Notes: generated by a model from the letters alone, not told the origin. A DNA stretch of 64,000 nt from Corynebacterium faecale (GCF_030408735.1 NZ_CP047204.1:1612001-1676000); one strand, 5' to 3'; shown: positions 10,759 through 20,300, counted from the stretch's first letter. Program-made: numbers and translations.

Positions 10759-11691
10759 CTAGAAGAAGGTGGTGGTCCAGCCGAGCATCTCGCCGATGGT
10801 CTGGATACCCAGGACAGCGTCCAGGGACAGGGCCACGAACAGCACCGCGAGGTAGTTGTTGGAGAGGATGAACAGCTTCAAGGGCTTGACCTCTGCACCG
10901 TTCTTGATGCCCAGGTGCAGGCGGATCGCCATCCAGAGGAAGCCGACACCCGAGATCACAGCAGCCGCGGCATAGATCCAGCCTGCGGCCGGGACGAGCA
11001 GGAAGGTCACCAGAACGGTGGCCACTGAGTACCAGACGATCTGACGGGTGACCTGGACCGGGGTGCGCACCACAGGCAGCATGGGCACACCGGCGGCCTT
11101 GTAGTCCTCGCGGTACTTCATGGCCAGTGCCCAGGTGTGCGGCGGAGTCCAGAAGAAGATGATGAGGAACAGGACGATAGCCTGCCACCACTGCTGTGGT
11201 TGCCCCTCGGGGAACTGATCAACAATCACGGCCCAACCGACTGCGACGGGCATGCAGCCTGCTGCTCCACCCCACACGATGTTCATGTGGGTACGACGCT
11301 TGAGCCATTTGGTGTATACGAAGATGTAGAAGGCGATGGTGATCATCACGAACACCGCCGCGGTCAACGAGTTACACAGCAGCCACAGCCAGAGGAAGCT
11401 GGCAATGGTCAGCACCCAGGCGAAGATTGAGGCATCCCGGTTGCTCACCGTGTGCTTGACCAGCGGACGGGCGCGTGTGCGCCCCATGCGCTGATCAATA
11501 TCCGAGTCGGCGACCATGTTGAAGGTATTGGCCGCTGCCGCACCCATCCAACCACCGACGACGGTGAGGAGGATGAGGAGGATATTGTTCTCCCCGCGCT
11601 CCGCCTGGAGCATGGCGGGGATGGTGGCAACAAGGAGGAGTTCGATGACCCTGGGCTTCGTAAGCGCAATATAGGCCTTGATCGTCTCCAA
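10759..11691 (-). CDS. ctaB: Protohaem IX farnesyltransferase (haem O synthase) CtaB
   Basis: UbiA-family membrane prenyltransferase that adds the farnesyl tail to haem B, giving haem O for CtaA. The 310-aa product carries the Asp-rich prenyl-diphosphate site [20 protein letters not shown] and the second conserved loop [17 protein letters not shown], with about eight or nine helices. I place the start at TTG 11691, because GGAGGAA lies nine nt upstream; the in-frame TTG at 11709 would put that ribosome site inside the gene. Genes for both haem A steps thus flank qor. Confidence 0.93.
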   Translation of the reverse strand: METIKAYIALTKPRVIELLLVATIPAMLQAERGENNILLILLTVVGGWMGAAAANTFNMVADSDIDQRMGRTRARPLVKHTVSNRDASIFAWVLTIASFLWLWLLCNSLTAAVFVMITIAFYIFVYTKWLKRRTHMNIVWGGAAGCMPVAVGWAVIVDQFPEGQPQQWWQAIVLFLIIFFWTPPHTWALAMKYREDYKAAGVPMLPVVRTPVQVTRQIVWYSVATVLVTFLLVPAAGWIYAAAAVISGVGFLWMAIRLHLGIKNGAEVKPLKLFILSNNYLAVLFVALSLDAVLGIQTIGEMLGWTTTFF

Positions 11692-12378
11692 GGGTTTATT
11701 CCTCCACAACGTTGCTGTTTGAAAATGATTTCTTTACCGGTCTGCGCGTTCCAATATCCCACGCCTGGTGGATCGGAGCGCACGGCACACTAGTCGGATG
11801 CACATGGAGAAAAGTTCCCGGGGGTACCAGATGCTTCCGGAATTCTCAGGGAATTGGAAAACAATTCAACCTGACTGCCATGACGACGGCACGCACCGTG
11901 CTAAACGCCTGATAATCGACTACCCAGTTCAAGGAAGGCGACCATAACCAGACCTAGCCATGGTATCTTCCCGCACCTGCTTTTGAGTAATCCTCCGTCG
12001 TGGACCTTCAGCGAAGCGGGCTGAATGGTGCTCCTTATATATCCAGTTGCCGACAGGGATCAACCTCGTGACAGCCGGACGCGCTGCTTACTCTCCTGAG
12101 ATTGGGACGCAAAAGCCCAAGACAACGTGCCAATACCCCTAATTGGTCACACTTTTTAGTCATTTGGGGCACACATGGTTATAAAATGGTGCCAACATCA
12201 CTATGGTTGTAGGTGTTACACGTTCACGTACCGGATCTTCACGGAAGTTTCTGGTCAATCCGGTTGTGTGGGCACATTAACGGATCAACTTAAGGGCTCC
12301 CCGCCACCGCGCATCGGACCCATTTGCATGAAATATTCCAACTTCGTCCCGGTTTGAAACCAGGAAGGACTGACCACC
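11692..12378. other. 687-bp intergenic region, divergent promoters of ctaB and tkt
   Basis: No convincing gene or RNA. The best tkt promoter candidate is TAAAAT at 12182-12187, giving a 5' leader of about 185 nt. Upstream of it, ACCCCT and TGGGGC resemble RamA half-sites (short C or G runs), but such motifs are common. The frame at 12175-12357 has unusual composition and no family resemblance. The ribosome site of tkt (AGGAAGG, 12362-12368) follows a short inverted repeat GGTTT/AAACC. Confidence 0.5.
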
Positions 12379-14472
12379 TTGACGCTGTCACCTGAACTCC
12401 AGGCACTCACCACACGCAATTACCCCTCCGATTGGACAGATGTGGACACGAGGGCTGTGGACACCGTCCGCCTCCTCGCTGCAGACGCAGTTGAGAACTG
12501 TGGATCCGGCCACCCAGGCACCGCAATGAGCCTGGCTCCACTTGCCTATACCCTCTATCAGCGCGTCATGAACGTCGACCCGACCGACACCAACTGGGCC
12601 GGACGCGACCGTTTCGTGCTCTCCTGTGGCCACACCTCCCTCACCCAGTACATCCAGCTCTACCTGGGTGGCTTCGGTTTGGAAATGGATGACCTCAAGG
12701 CACTGCGCACCTGGGACTCCCTGACACCGGGGCACCCCGAGTACCGACACACCAATGGTGTCGAGATCACCACCGGCCCACTGGGTCAGGGTCTCGCATC
12801 TGCCGTGGGCATGGCCATGGCTGCCCGCCGTGAGCGTGGTCTCTTTGACCCCGAGGCCGCTGAGGGTGAGTCCCCGTTCGATCACCACATCTTCGTCATC
12901 GCCTCTGATGGAGACCTGCAGGAGGGTGTCACCTCCGAGGCGTCCTCCCTGGCCGGAACCCAGCAGCTGGGTAACCTCATCGTGTTCTGGGATGACAACC
13001 GCATCTCCATCGAAGACGACACCGAAATCGCCTTCAACGAAGACGTGGTTGCCCGGTACAAGGCTTATGGATGGCAGACCATTGAGATCGAGGGCGGCGA
13101 GGATGTCGCTGCGATCGAGGCCGCCGTGGAAGAGGCGAAGAAGGACACCACTCGCCCGACCTTCATCCGTCTCCGCACCGTCATCGCCTTCCCCGCTCCG
13201 AACGTGATGAACACCGGCGCATCCCACGGTGCTGCACTCGGCGCAGAAGAGGTTGCAGCGACCAAGGAGATCCTTGGCTTCGACCCGGAGAAGCACTTCC
13301 ACATCGATGATGACGTCATCGCACATACCCGTGCCCTCGCAGACCGCATCGCCGAGAAGAAGGTTGCGTGGCAGGCCAAGTATGACGAGTGGGCTGCTGC
13401 CAACCCCGAGGCGGAGAAGCTCCACAACCGCCTGATCACGCGTGAGCTGCCCGAGGGCTTCGCCGATGAGCTGCCCACCTGGGAGCCCGACGAGAAGGGT
13501 ATTGCCACCCGTAAGGCTTCCGAGGCCGTACTCCAGGTCCTGGGCAAGACCCTCCCTGAGCTCTGGGGTGGTTCCGCTGACCTGGCAGGCTCCAACAACA
13601 CCATCATCAAGGGTGAAGCCTCCTTCGGCCCCAAGTCGATTTCCACCGATACCTGGTCCGCCGAGCCTTATGGCCGCAACATGCACTTCGGTATCCGTGA
13701 ACACGCGATGGGTGCGATCATGAACGGTATCGCCCTCCACGGCGGCACCCGCCCTTACGGCGGCACCTTCCTCATCTTCTCCGATTACATGCGCCCCGCA
13801 GTGCGCCTGGCGGCTCTCCAGGGCACCGACGCCTACTACGTCTGGACCCACGACTCGATCGGTCTCGGCGAGGACGGCCCGACCCACCAGCCGGTGGAGA
13901 CTCTGGCTGCCCTGCGCGCCATTCCGAACCTGTCCATCCTGCGTCCCGCGGATGCCAATGAAACCTCCGCTGCGTGGCGGGCATCCCTTGAGTACAAGGA
14001 GGGCCCGAAGGGTCTGGCTCTGACCCGTCAGAACGTGCCCGTTCTGGAAGGCACCAAGGAAAAGGCACTCGACGGAGTCCGTCGTGGAGCCTATGTCCTG
14101 GTCGAGGCATCCAAGGAGACCCCGGATATCATCCTCATGGGCTCCGGCTCCGAGGTTCAGATCGCCGTTGAGGCCGCCAAGGTGCTCGAGTCCGAGGGCG
14201 TTGCAGCCCGCGTGGTGTCCGTGCCATGCATGGACTGGTTCGCCGAGCAGGATGCGGACTACATCGAATCTGTCCTGCCTTCCGCGGTCACCGCCCGTGT
14301 CTCTGTAGAGGCTGCCATCGCCATGCCGTGGTACCGCTGGCTCGGCACCAAGGGTAAGGCTGTGTCCCTGGAGCACTTCGGTGCCTCCGCTGATTACCAG
14401 ACCCTGTACGAGAAGTTCGGTATCACCACTGAGGCAGTACTGGAAGCAGCACGCGCCTCCATTAACGCCTAG
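12379..14472 (+). CDS. tkt: Transketolase
   Basis: ThDP-dependent transfer of two-carbon units between pentose, triose and tetrose phosphates in the non-oxidative pentose phosphate pathway. The 697-aa protein has the N-terminal GSGHPGTAMSLAPLAY, the ThDP/Mg motif SDGDLQEGV with downstream WDDNRISIEDD, and the pyrimidine-domain segments FGIREHAMGAI and HDSIGLGEDGPTHQPVE. The TTG start is about ten nt after AGGAAGG; a CTG at 12370 is in frame but too close to that site. First gene of the tkt-tal-zwf-opcA-pgl operon. Confidence 0.97.
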   Translation: MTLSPELQALTTRNYPSDWTDVDTRAVDTVRLLAADAVENCGSGHPGTAMSLAPLAYTLYQRVMNVDPTDTNWAGRDRFVLSCGHTSLTQYIQLYLGGFGLEMDDLKALRTWDSLTPGHPEYRHTNGVEITTGPLGQGLASAVGMAMAARRERGLFDPEAAEGESPFDHHIFVIASDGDLQEGVTSEASSLAGTQQLGNLIVFWDDNRISIEDDTEIAFNEDVVARYKAYGWQTIEIEGGEDVAAIEAAVEEAKKDTTRPTFIRLRTVIAFPAPNVMNTGASHGAALGAEEVAATKEILGFDPEKHFHIDDDVIAHTRALADRIAEKKVAWQAKYDEWAAANPEAEKLHNRLITRELPEGFADELPTWEPDEKGIATRKASEAVLQVLGKTLPELWGGSADLAGSNNTIIKGEASFGPKSISTDTWSAEPYGRNMHFGIREHAMGAIMNGIALHGGTRPYGGTFLIFSDYMRPAVRLAALQGTDAYYVWTHDSIGLGEDGPTHQPVETLAALRAIPNLSILRPADANETSAAWRASLEYKEGPKGLALTRQNVPVLEGTKEKALDGVRRGAYVLVEASKETPDIILMGSGSEVQIAVEAAKVLESEGVAARVVSVPCMDWFAEQDADYIESVLPSAVTARVSVEAAIAMPWYRWLGTKGKAVSLEHFGASADYQTLYEKFGITTEAVLEAARASINA

Positions 14473-14499
14473 CACCGGTACATGAGGCGAACGCGGCAA

Positions 14500-14540
14500 C
14501 CCGGGGGCTTGAATTTTCTATAAATCATCAAGCCCCCGGG
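14500..14540 (+). other. Perfect 13-bp intercistronic hairpin between tkt and tal
   Basis: Arms 14500-14512 and 14528-14540 are exact reverse complements (CCCGGGGGCTTGA) around a 15-nt A/T-rich loop. No T-run follows in either direction, so it is not a standard intrinsic terminator. An mRNA-stabilising or processing element between operon cistrons is the likeliest role (inference). Confidence 0.75.
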
Positions 14541-14629
14541 CTGTCTCTCATCACTCATGGGTATAAAGGAATAAGAAACCCACATCCCCCTGATCCACCG
14601 GGATTAAACAGAAGAGGTAACTTCCCCAC

Positions 14630-15712
14630 ATGTCACACATTGATGATCTTTCCCAGCTCGGCACCTCGACCTGGCTCGATGACCTCTCACGCGATCGGAT
14701 CGCCTCCGGTAACCTCCAGCAGGTTATTGATGAGAAGTCCATCGTCGGCGTCACCACGAACCCCGCCATCTTCGCGGCAGCCATGAGCAAGGGCAATGCC
14801 TATGACGGCCAGATCGCTGAACTCAAGGCCGCTGGTGCTTCCGTCGATGAGGCTGTCTACGCCATGAGCATCGATGACGTCCGCGATGCCTGCGACCTGT
14901 TCACCGGTATCTACGAATCCACCGACGGTTCCGATGGCCGGGTCTCCATTGAGGTTGACCCACGCATCTCCGCTGACGCCAAGGCCACCCTGGAGCAGGC
15001 GAAGGAATTGTGGGCCAAGGTGGATCGCCCGAACGTCATGATCAAGATCCCCGCCACCCCGGGTTCCCTCCCAGCGATTTCTGATGCGCTGGCTGAAGGC
15101 ATCAGCGTCAACGTCACCCTGATCTTCTCCGTCGATCGTTACCGCCAGGTGATCAAGGCATATATCGACGGAGTCAAGCGTGCAGCCGAGAACGGTCACG
15201 ATGTGTCCACGATCCACTCGGTGGCGTCCTTCTTCGTCTCCCGTGTGGACTCCGAGATTGACAGGCGTCTGGAGGAGATCGGCACCGACGAGGCACTCGA
15301 ACTGCGTGGCAAGGCCGGCGTGGCCAATGCGCACCGCGCCTACGCGCTGTACCAGGAGCTCTTCACCGAGGCAGACCTTCCTGAGGGTGCCAACACCCAG
15401 CGTCCACTGTGGGCATCCACCGGTGTGAAGAACCCTGACTACCCGGCAACCCTGTACGTCTCCGAACTGGCAGGCCCGAACACCGTCAACACCATGCCGG
15501 AAGCAACCATTGATGCCGTGCTGGAACAGGGCAACCTCCACGGTGACACCCTGAGCGGCTCCGCTGATGACGCCGATGAGGTGTTCACCCAGCTCACCGA
15601 GGTCGGTGTCGACCTCGGTGATGTCTTCGAGGTCCTGGAGAACGAGGGTGTGGAGAAGTTCGTCGCATCCTGGTCTGAGCTGCTGGAATCCATGGAAGCA
15701 CGTCTCAAGTAA
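14630..15712 (+). CDS. tal: Transaldolase
   Basis: Transfers the dihydroxyacetone unit between sugar phosphates through a Schiff-base lysine. The 360-aa protein has the active-site segment [16 protein letters not shown], the N-terminal GVTTNPAIF and [17 protein letters not shown], the pattern of the large actinobacterial/cyanobacterial transaldolases. The ATG is preceded by AGAGG. It lies between two strong hairpins, which could set its mRNA level apart from tkt and zwf. Confidence 0.96.
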   Translation: MSHIDDLSQLGTSTWLDDLSRDRIASGNLQQVIDEKSIVGVTTNPAIFAAAMSKGNAYDGQIAELKAAGASVDEAVYAMSIDDVRDACDLFTGIYESTDGSDGRVSIEVDPRISADAKATLEQAKELWAKVDRPNVMIKIPATPGSLPAISDALAEGISVNVTLIFSVDRYRQVIKAYIDGVKRAAENGHDVSTIHSVASFFVSRVDSEIDRRLEEIGTDEALELRGKAGVANAHRAYALYQELFTEADLPEGANTQRPLWASTGVKNPDYPATLYVSELAGPNTVNTMPEATIDAVLEQGNLHGDTLSGSADDADEVFTQLTEVGVDLGDVFEVLENEGVEKFVASWSELLESMEARLK

Positions 15713-15742
15713 AATCCTCCCTGGCACACAAGCTGTATCCTT

Positions 15743-15786
15743 AACGGCCAGTGGCTACTGAACTTCGCGTCAAGCCGCTGGCCGTT
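15743..15786 (+). other. 14-bp intercistronic hairpin between tal and zwf
   Basis: Arms 15743-15756 and 15773-15786 pair over 14 bp with one G-T wobble around a 16-nt loop, followed by only TTTAAT. It sits in the only wide gap downstream of tal and mirrors the hairpin after tkt. A weak terminator or processing/stability element is likely. Confidence 0.72.
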
Positions 15787-15822
15787 TAATCATTCCCAAG
15801 AAAGGATCGTGACGCTTCCACC

Positions 15823-17367
15823 GTGAGCACCAACACGAATCCCACTGCCTGGATCAATCCGCTGCGCGATCCCCAGGACAAACGACTGCCCCGCATCGCA
15901 GGCCCCTCCGGCATGGTCATTTTCGGTGTCACCGGAGATCTGGCCAGGAAGAAACTTCTCCCCGCGATCTATGATCTGGCCAACCGTGGTTTGTTGCCGC
16001 CGGGCTTCGCCCTCGTCGGTTATGGCCGACGTGAGTGGTCCAAGCAGGAGTTCGAGAATTACGTTCACGAAGCCGTGGTCGCAGGCGCCCGCACCGAGTT
16101 CCGGGAAAATGTCTGGCAGCGACTCGCCGAGGGCGTGGAGTTTGTCCGTGGCAATTTTGACGATGACGTTGCCTTCGATAACCTCGCTGACACCCTGAAG
16201 CGTTTGGATGAAACCCGCGGAACCGCCGGCAACTGGGCCTATTACCTGTCCATCCCACCGGATTCCTTCGCCGCGGTCTGCCATCAGCTGGAGCGTTCCG
16301 GTATGGCGGGGTCCAATGGGGATTCCTGGCGACGTGTCATCATCGAGAAGCCCTTCGGTAATGACCTTGAAACCGCCCACGAACTCAATGAGACCGTCAA
16401 CAGCGTGTTCCCGGAGGAGTCGGTGTTCCGCATCGACCACTACCTGGGCAAGGAAACCGTCCAGAATATTCTGGCGCTGCGCTTTGCCAACCAGCTCTTC
16501 GAGCCGTTGTGGAACTCCAACTACGTCGACCACGTGCAGATCACCATGGCCGAGGATATCGGTCTGGGTGGGCGCGCCGGTTATTACGACGGCATCGGTG
16601 CCGCCCGCGATGTGATCCAGAACCACCTGATCCAGCTGTTGGCACTCGTGGCGATGGAAGAACCGATCTCTTTCACCCCCTCCCAGCTCCAGGCGGAGAA
16701 AGTCAAGGTTCTACGCGCGACCAAGCCGTGTTACCCCATCGCGGAGAGCTCTGCCCGCGGCCAGTATTCTGCCGGTTGGCAGGGTTCCCAGTACGTGAAG
16801 GGTCTGCGCGAGGAGGAGGGATTCGATCCCGAGTCCACCACCGAAACCTACGCTGCCTGCACCCTGGAGATCACCTCCCGCCGCTGGGCAGGTGTGCCTT
16901 TCTATCTTCGCAGTGGCAAGCGACTGGGTCGCCGTGTCACAGAGATCGCCGTGGTGTTCAAGGATGCGCCGCATCAGCCGTTCGATGAGGGCATGACCAC
17001 CTCACTGGGCAACAATGCCATCGTGATCCGTGTGCAGCCGGATGAGGGTGTGTTGATCCGTTTCGGTTCCAAGGTTCCGGGTTCAGCCATGGAGGTTCGT
17101 GATGTGAACATGGACTTCTCCTATTCTGAGTCCTTCACCGAGGAATCCCCTGAGGCCTATGAGCGTCTCATCCTGGACGCCCTGCTTGACGAGTCCAGCC
17201 TCTTCCCCACCAATGAGGAAGTGGAGCTCAGTTGGAAGATCCTGGATCCGATCCTCGAGGTCTGGGAGAAGGGTGGACAACCTGAGGAGTACGCCGCCGG
17301 AACATGGGGCCCGAAGAGTGGCGATGACATGCTTGCACGCAATGGCCATCACTGGCGCAGGCCTTAA
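15823..17367 (+). CDS. zwf: Glucose-6-phosphate 1-dehydrogenase
   Basis: First, NADPH-forming step of the oxidative pentose phosphate pathway; in C. glutamicum it works in complex with OpcA. The 514-aa product has the dinucleotide motif FGVTGDLARKKLLPA, the catalytic segment RIDHYLGKETVQN and IEKPFG. The protein is close to C. glutamicum Zwf as I recall it, including the C-terminal NGHHWRRP. The GTG start is 16 nt after AAAGGA; a five-codon frame (GTG 15809 to TGA 15826) overlaps this start and could couple initiation. Confidence 0.97.
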   Translation: MSTNTNPTAWINPLRDPQDKRLPRIAGPSGMVIFGVTGDLARKKLLPAIYDLANRGLLPPGFALVGYGRREWSKQEFENYVHEAVVAGARTEFRENVWQRLAEGVEFVRGNFDDDVAFDNLADTLKRLDETRGTAGNWAYYLSIPPDSFAAVCHQLERSGMAGSNGDSWRRVIIEKPFGNDLETAHELNETVNSVFPEESVFRIDHYLGKETVQNILALRFANQLFEPLWNSNYVDHVQITMAEDIGLGGRAGYYDGIGAARDVIQNHLIQLLALVAMEEPISFTPSQLQAEKVKVLRATKPCYPIAESSARGQYSAGWQGSQYVKGLREEEGFDPESTTETYAACTLEITSRRWAGVPFYLRSGKRLGRRVTEIAVVFKDAPHQPFDEGMTTSLGNNAIVIRVQPDEGVLIRFGSKVPGSAMEVRDVNMDFSYSESFTEESPEAYERLILDALLDESSLFPTNEEVELSWKILDPILEVWEKGGQPEEYAAGTWGPKSGDDMLARNGHHWRRP

Positions 17368-17387
17368 GGAACTGAGGAAAATACATT

Positions 17388-18353
17388 ATGATCTTTGAGC
17401 TTCCAGAAACCACCACCAACGAGATCGCGAAGGCCCTGTCGCGTCTGCGTGAATCCGGTACCCAGGTGACCACCGGCCGAGTACTCACCCTCATCGTTGT
17501 CGCCAAATCTGACAGCGACGTGGATGCGATCACAGAATCCACCAACGAGGCATCCCGCGAGCATCCCTCACGTGTGATCATCCTTGTCGTCGGATCCAAG
17601 GATGCTGAGACCAGGTTCGATGCTGAGGTACGCATCGGCGGCGATGCCGGCGCCTCCGAGATGATAGTCATCCACCTGGCCGGTCCGGTGGCATCTAACC
17701 TGCAATCAGTGGTCACCCCACTGCTGCTGCCGGATACCCCGATCGTTGCCTGGTGGCCCACCCATGCCCCTGCAGATCCATCCACCAATCCGATCGGCAA
17801 AATCGCCCACCGCCGCATCACCGATGCGCTGTATGGCGGCGAGCAGGCACTGGCCGACCGGGTCGAGTCCTATCATCCCGGTGATACCGACATGACCTGG
17901 GCCCGCCTCACGCAGTGGCGCGGGCTCGTTGCTGCATCCCTCGATCACCCACCTCACGGTGAGGTGCTCTCGGCGAGGGTGGAGGGGCCGTCGACAAGCG
18001 TCTCGGTGGATCTGGCGGCAGGCTGGCTCGCCGGCCGCCTGCGCGTGCCGGTGACCCGTGTGGCTCTCGACGAACCGACGGTGCCTTGCGACGAGGACGG
18101 TACACCGTTGCTGGCGGTCAATCGTGTGGAGATTGAGCGCACCACGGGCACCATCATCGTCACCATCCAGGACGCACACACCCTGCGGGTTGAAATGGCT
18201 GACAGTGACATGCCCCCTTCCCTGGTGGCGATCGGACGACGCAGCGAATCAGACTGCCTGTCCGAGGAACTCCGTCACATGGAACCCGACCTTGGTTACC
18301 AGCATGCCCTGGCTGGCCTGGCCCTGGTCAACCGCATCGATGAGGAGAAGTAA
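17388..18353 (+). CDS. opcA: OpcA, glucose-6-phosphate dehydrogenase assembly/allosteric protein
   Basis: Partner of Zwf needed for full G6PDH activity in cyanobacteria and corynebacteria. The 321-aa product starts MIFELPETTTNEIAKAL and keeps TPLLLPDTPIVAWWP and SESDCLSEELRHMDPD-like residues near the C-terminus. No enzyme motif is visible, in line with its structural role. The ATG follows GAGGAAAA. It lies 20 bp after zwf and 3 bp before pgl in the operon. Confidence 0.95.
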   Translation: MIFELPETTTNEIAKALSRLRESGTQVTTGRVLTLIVVAKSDSDVDAITESTNEASREHPSRVIILVVGSKDAETRFDAEVRIGGDAGASEMIVIHLAGPVASNLQSVVTPLLLPDTPIVAWWPTHAPADPSTNPIGKIAHRRITDALYGGEQALADRVESYHPGDTDMTWARLTQWRGLVAASLDHPPHGEVLSARVEGPSTSVSVDLAAGWLAGRLRVPVTRVALDEPTVPCDEDGTPLLAVNRVEIERTTGTIIVTIQDAHTLRVEMADSDMPPSLVAIGRRSESDCLSEELRHMEPDLGYQHALAGLALVNRIDEEK

Positions 18354-18356
18354 AAA

Positions 18357-19094
18357 ATGGTAGAAATCATTAATGCAACCGATACCGCTGACCTGGTGGA
18401 TCAGGCAGCTAACAGGTTCATCGCGGTGGCTGAGTCTGCGACCGCCCCCGGTGGTGGCATCAACTATGACGGCGTGGCCCGCATCGTGCTCACCGGTGGC
18501 GGCGCTGGAATCAAACTCCTGGAGAAGCTTTCCGTGGATGGCGCTGACCTGCCGTGGGAGCGTATCCACGTGTTCTTCGGTGATGAGCGCAACGTGCCCG
18601 TCAATGATCCGGAGTCCAATGAGGGACAGGCCCGGGAGGCACTGCTATCCAAGGTGTCCATCCCGGAGGAGAATATCCACGGCTATGGCCTTCTGGGTCT
18701 GGATGCTCAGTCGCTGGCTGAGTCCGCTGCCGCCTATGCGCAGGTCCTTGCTCAGTTCGCACCACGCGGTTTCGATCTCCACCTGCTGGGCATGGGCGGT
18801 GAGGGCCACATCAATTCACTGTTCCCCCATACCGATGCCGTCCGGGAATCTGAACGAACCGTCATTGCGGTAACCGACTCCCCCAAGCCCCCGGCGGAAC
18901 GGGTCACCCTCACCCTGCCGGCGGTCCGTTCCGCCCAGCGGGTGTGGCTATTGGTGTCCGGCGCAGAGAAGGCCGAGGCCGCGGCAGCCATCGTCAATGG
19001 TGAGCCGGCGGTGGACTGGCCTGCAGCCGGCGCCACTGGAACGGAGGAGACGTTATTGTTCCTCTCCGCCGATGCCGCTGGCAATATCGCCTGA
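18357..19094 (+). CDS. pgl: 6-phosphogluconolactonase
   Basis: Hydrolyses 6-phosphogluconolactone, the Zwf product. The 245-aa DevB/Pgl-family protein has the motifs VFFGDERNVP and LLGMGGEGHINSLFPH. The ATG is preceded by GAGGAGAAG at the end of opcA. It is the last gene of the tkt operon. Its TGA is immediately followed by the stop codon of the convergent soxA, so the operon ends without room for a terminator. Confidence 0.95.
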   Translation: MVEIINATDTADLVDQAANRFIAVAESATAPGGGINYDGVARIVLTGGGAGIKLLEKLSVDGADLPWERIHVFFGDERNVPVNDPESNEGQAREALLSKVSIPEENIHGYGLLGLDAQSLAESAAAYAQVLAQFAPRGFDLHLLGMGGEGHINSLFPHTDAVRESERTVIAVTDSPKPPAERVTLTLPAVRSAQRVWLLVSGAEKAEAAAAIVNGEPAVDWPAAGATGTEETLLFLSADAAGNIA

Positions 19095-20237
19095 TCAGGA
19101 TGCCAGGGGCCGGGCAACCGGTTCATGTGAAGAGATAGAGAATTCACCGGGTGGGAGCTCACCGGCACCGGCCAGCTGTGTGGCCAGTTCCGCATAGGCC
19201 GGAGCCAGCTTGAATGCATGCCCTGAACCGCCGGTGAGGATAACCACGTCCCCGACTCTGTCGATGATCGGCGCCTTGGATGAGGTGTAGGTGTCATAAT
19301 GCACGCTGTACCGGTTGGGTTCAGGCATCACCCCGGGAAACAGATCGTGTACTTTCCGTCCGAACTCCGAGACCGCTCTGCGTTCCAATCTGAGGTCAGA
19401 CTCCTCGATGCGCGGGTTATTGGGGCCACCCCATAGATCCAGACCTGCGATCTTCACGCTGTATCCGTCCACGCTGGGTGCCCCGAAAATGTGGAACCCC
19501 TTGCGGTCACGGATGAAACAGGGCATCCGGTCCGGGGTGAAGTTCGCTGGAATCTTAGGCAGGAACCAGGTGAGTGCGAGTTTGCGCACCTCGATGAGAT
19601 CCTTGATCTCCGGCATCACGGACGAGCTCCATGCACCGGTGGTCACGATGACCTGATCCACCATCTCCTCGGTGTTCTCTGTGTGAATTCGGACCCCCGA
19701 TCCGGTGTCCTCGATCCGGGTGATACCGGTATGATCCTGCACGATCGCCCCATTGCGCTCCGACTGCTCGATGGCACTGAGGACGGCGAGTTCCGGACGC
19801 AATGCCCCACCGTGGAGATCCAACACCCCGGCCTCATCATCACGGGAATCCAGTCCGGGATAACGCAGGCGCATCTGCTTGGCGGTGAGTCTCTCATGCG
19901 CCAGATCATGATCCTCAACTGACTGCAGCAGACTTTGGAAGGCCAGGGAATCTTCTCTACCGGTGGACAGCACTCCGAAGTTGTGCAGCAACTGACGCGC
20001 GGAGGCAGCCCCCAGTTGGTGCCACAGTTCCCGCGCCCGACGGAGCAGGGGCACATAGGTGGTGCCCTCGTGATAGGCCATCCGAAACAAGCGGGATTCC
20101 CCTGTGTAGGCACCATAACCATGCCCGATTCCGAACTGTTCAAATCCTATGGCATCTACGCCGGGTGTCCTGCTGAGGTGCCATAACGCCATGGAACCGG
20201 TGGAACCCAACCCGATGACAGCAACTTTTCTATTCAT
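19095..20237 (-). CDS. soxA: FAD-dependent oxidoreductase, sarcosine/N-methyltryptophan oxidase family
   Basis: DAO-family flavoenzyme annotated as sarcosine oxidase in relatives; it would release formaldehyde and glycine from N-methyl amino acids. The 380-aa product has the FAD Rossmann start VIGLGSTGSMALWHL and a C-terminal ILTGGSGHAFKLAP. The covalent-flavin Cys of monomeric sarcosine oxidase appears to be replaced (VHYDTYT around residue 312). The ATG at 20237 follows GGGAGAAA; an upstream in-frame ATG at 20261 lacks this. The gene is intact here. It is the last gene of the amt-ocd-soxA group. Confidence 0.82.
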   Translation of the reverse strand: MNRKVAVIGLGSTGSMALWHLSRTPGVDAIGFEQFGIGHGYGAYTGESRLFRMAYHEGTTYVPLLRRARELWHQLGAASARQLLHNFGVLSTGREDSLAFQSLLQSVEDHDLAHERLTAKQMRLRYPGLDSRDDEAGVLDLHGGALRPELAVLSAIEQSERNGAIVQDHTGITRIEDTGSGVRIHTENTEEMVDQVIVTTGAWSSSVMPEIKDLIEVRKLALTWFLPKIPANFTPDRMPCFIRDRKGFHIFGAPSVDGYSVKIAGLDLWGGPNNPRIEESDLRLERRAVSEFGRKVHDLFPGVMPEPNRYSVHYDTYTSSKAPIIDRVGDVVILTGGSGHAFKLAPAYAELATQLAGAGELPPGEFSISSHEPVARPLAS

Positions 20238-20300
20238 TGATATTTCTCCCAATCCTTTCATAGATTCCCTGTTCCCGGAAGACCCTGTCAGTAACTCACC

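Noticed and set aside
12175..12357. 60-codon frame upstream of tkt
   Set aside because: No ribosome site, odd composition rich in Cys and aromatic residues, overlaps the probable tkt leader, no family resemblance.
12388..14499. 703-codon minus-strand frame opposite tkt
   Set aside because: Mirrors the tkt codon pattern and has no protein family features; typical antisense shadow in GC-rich DNA.
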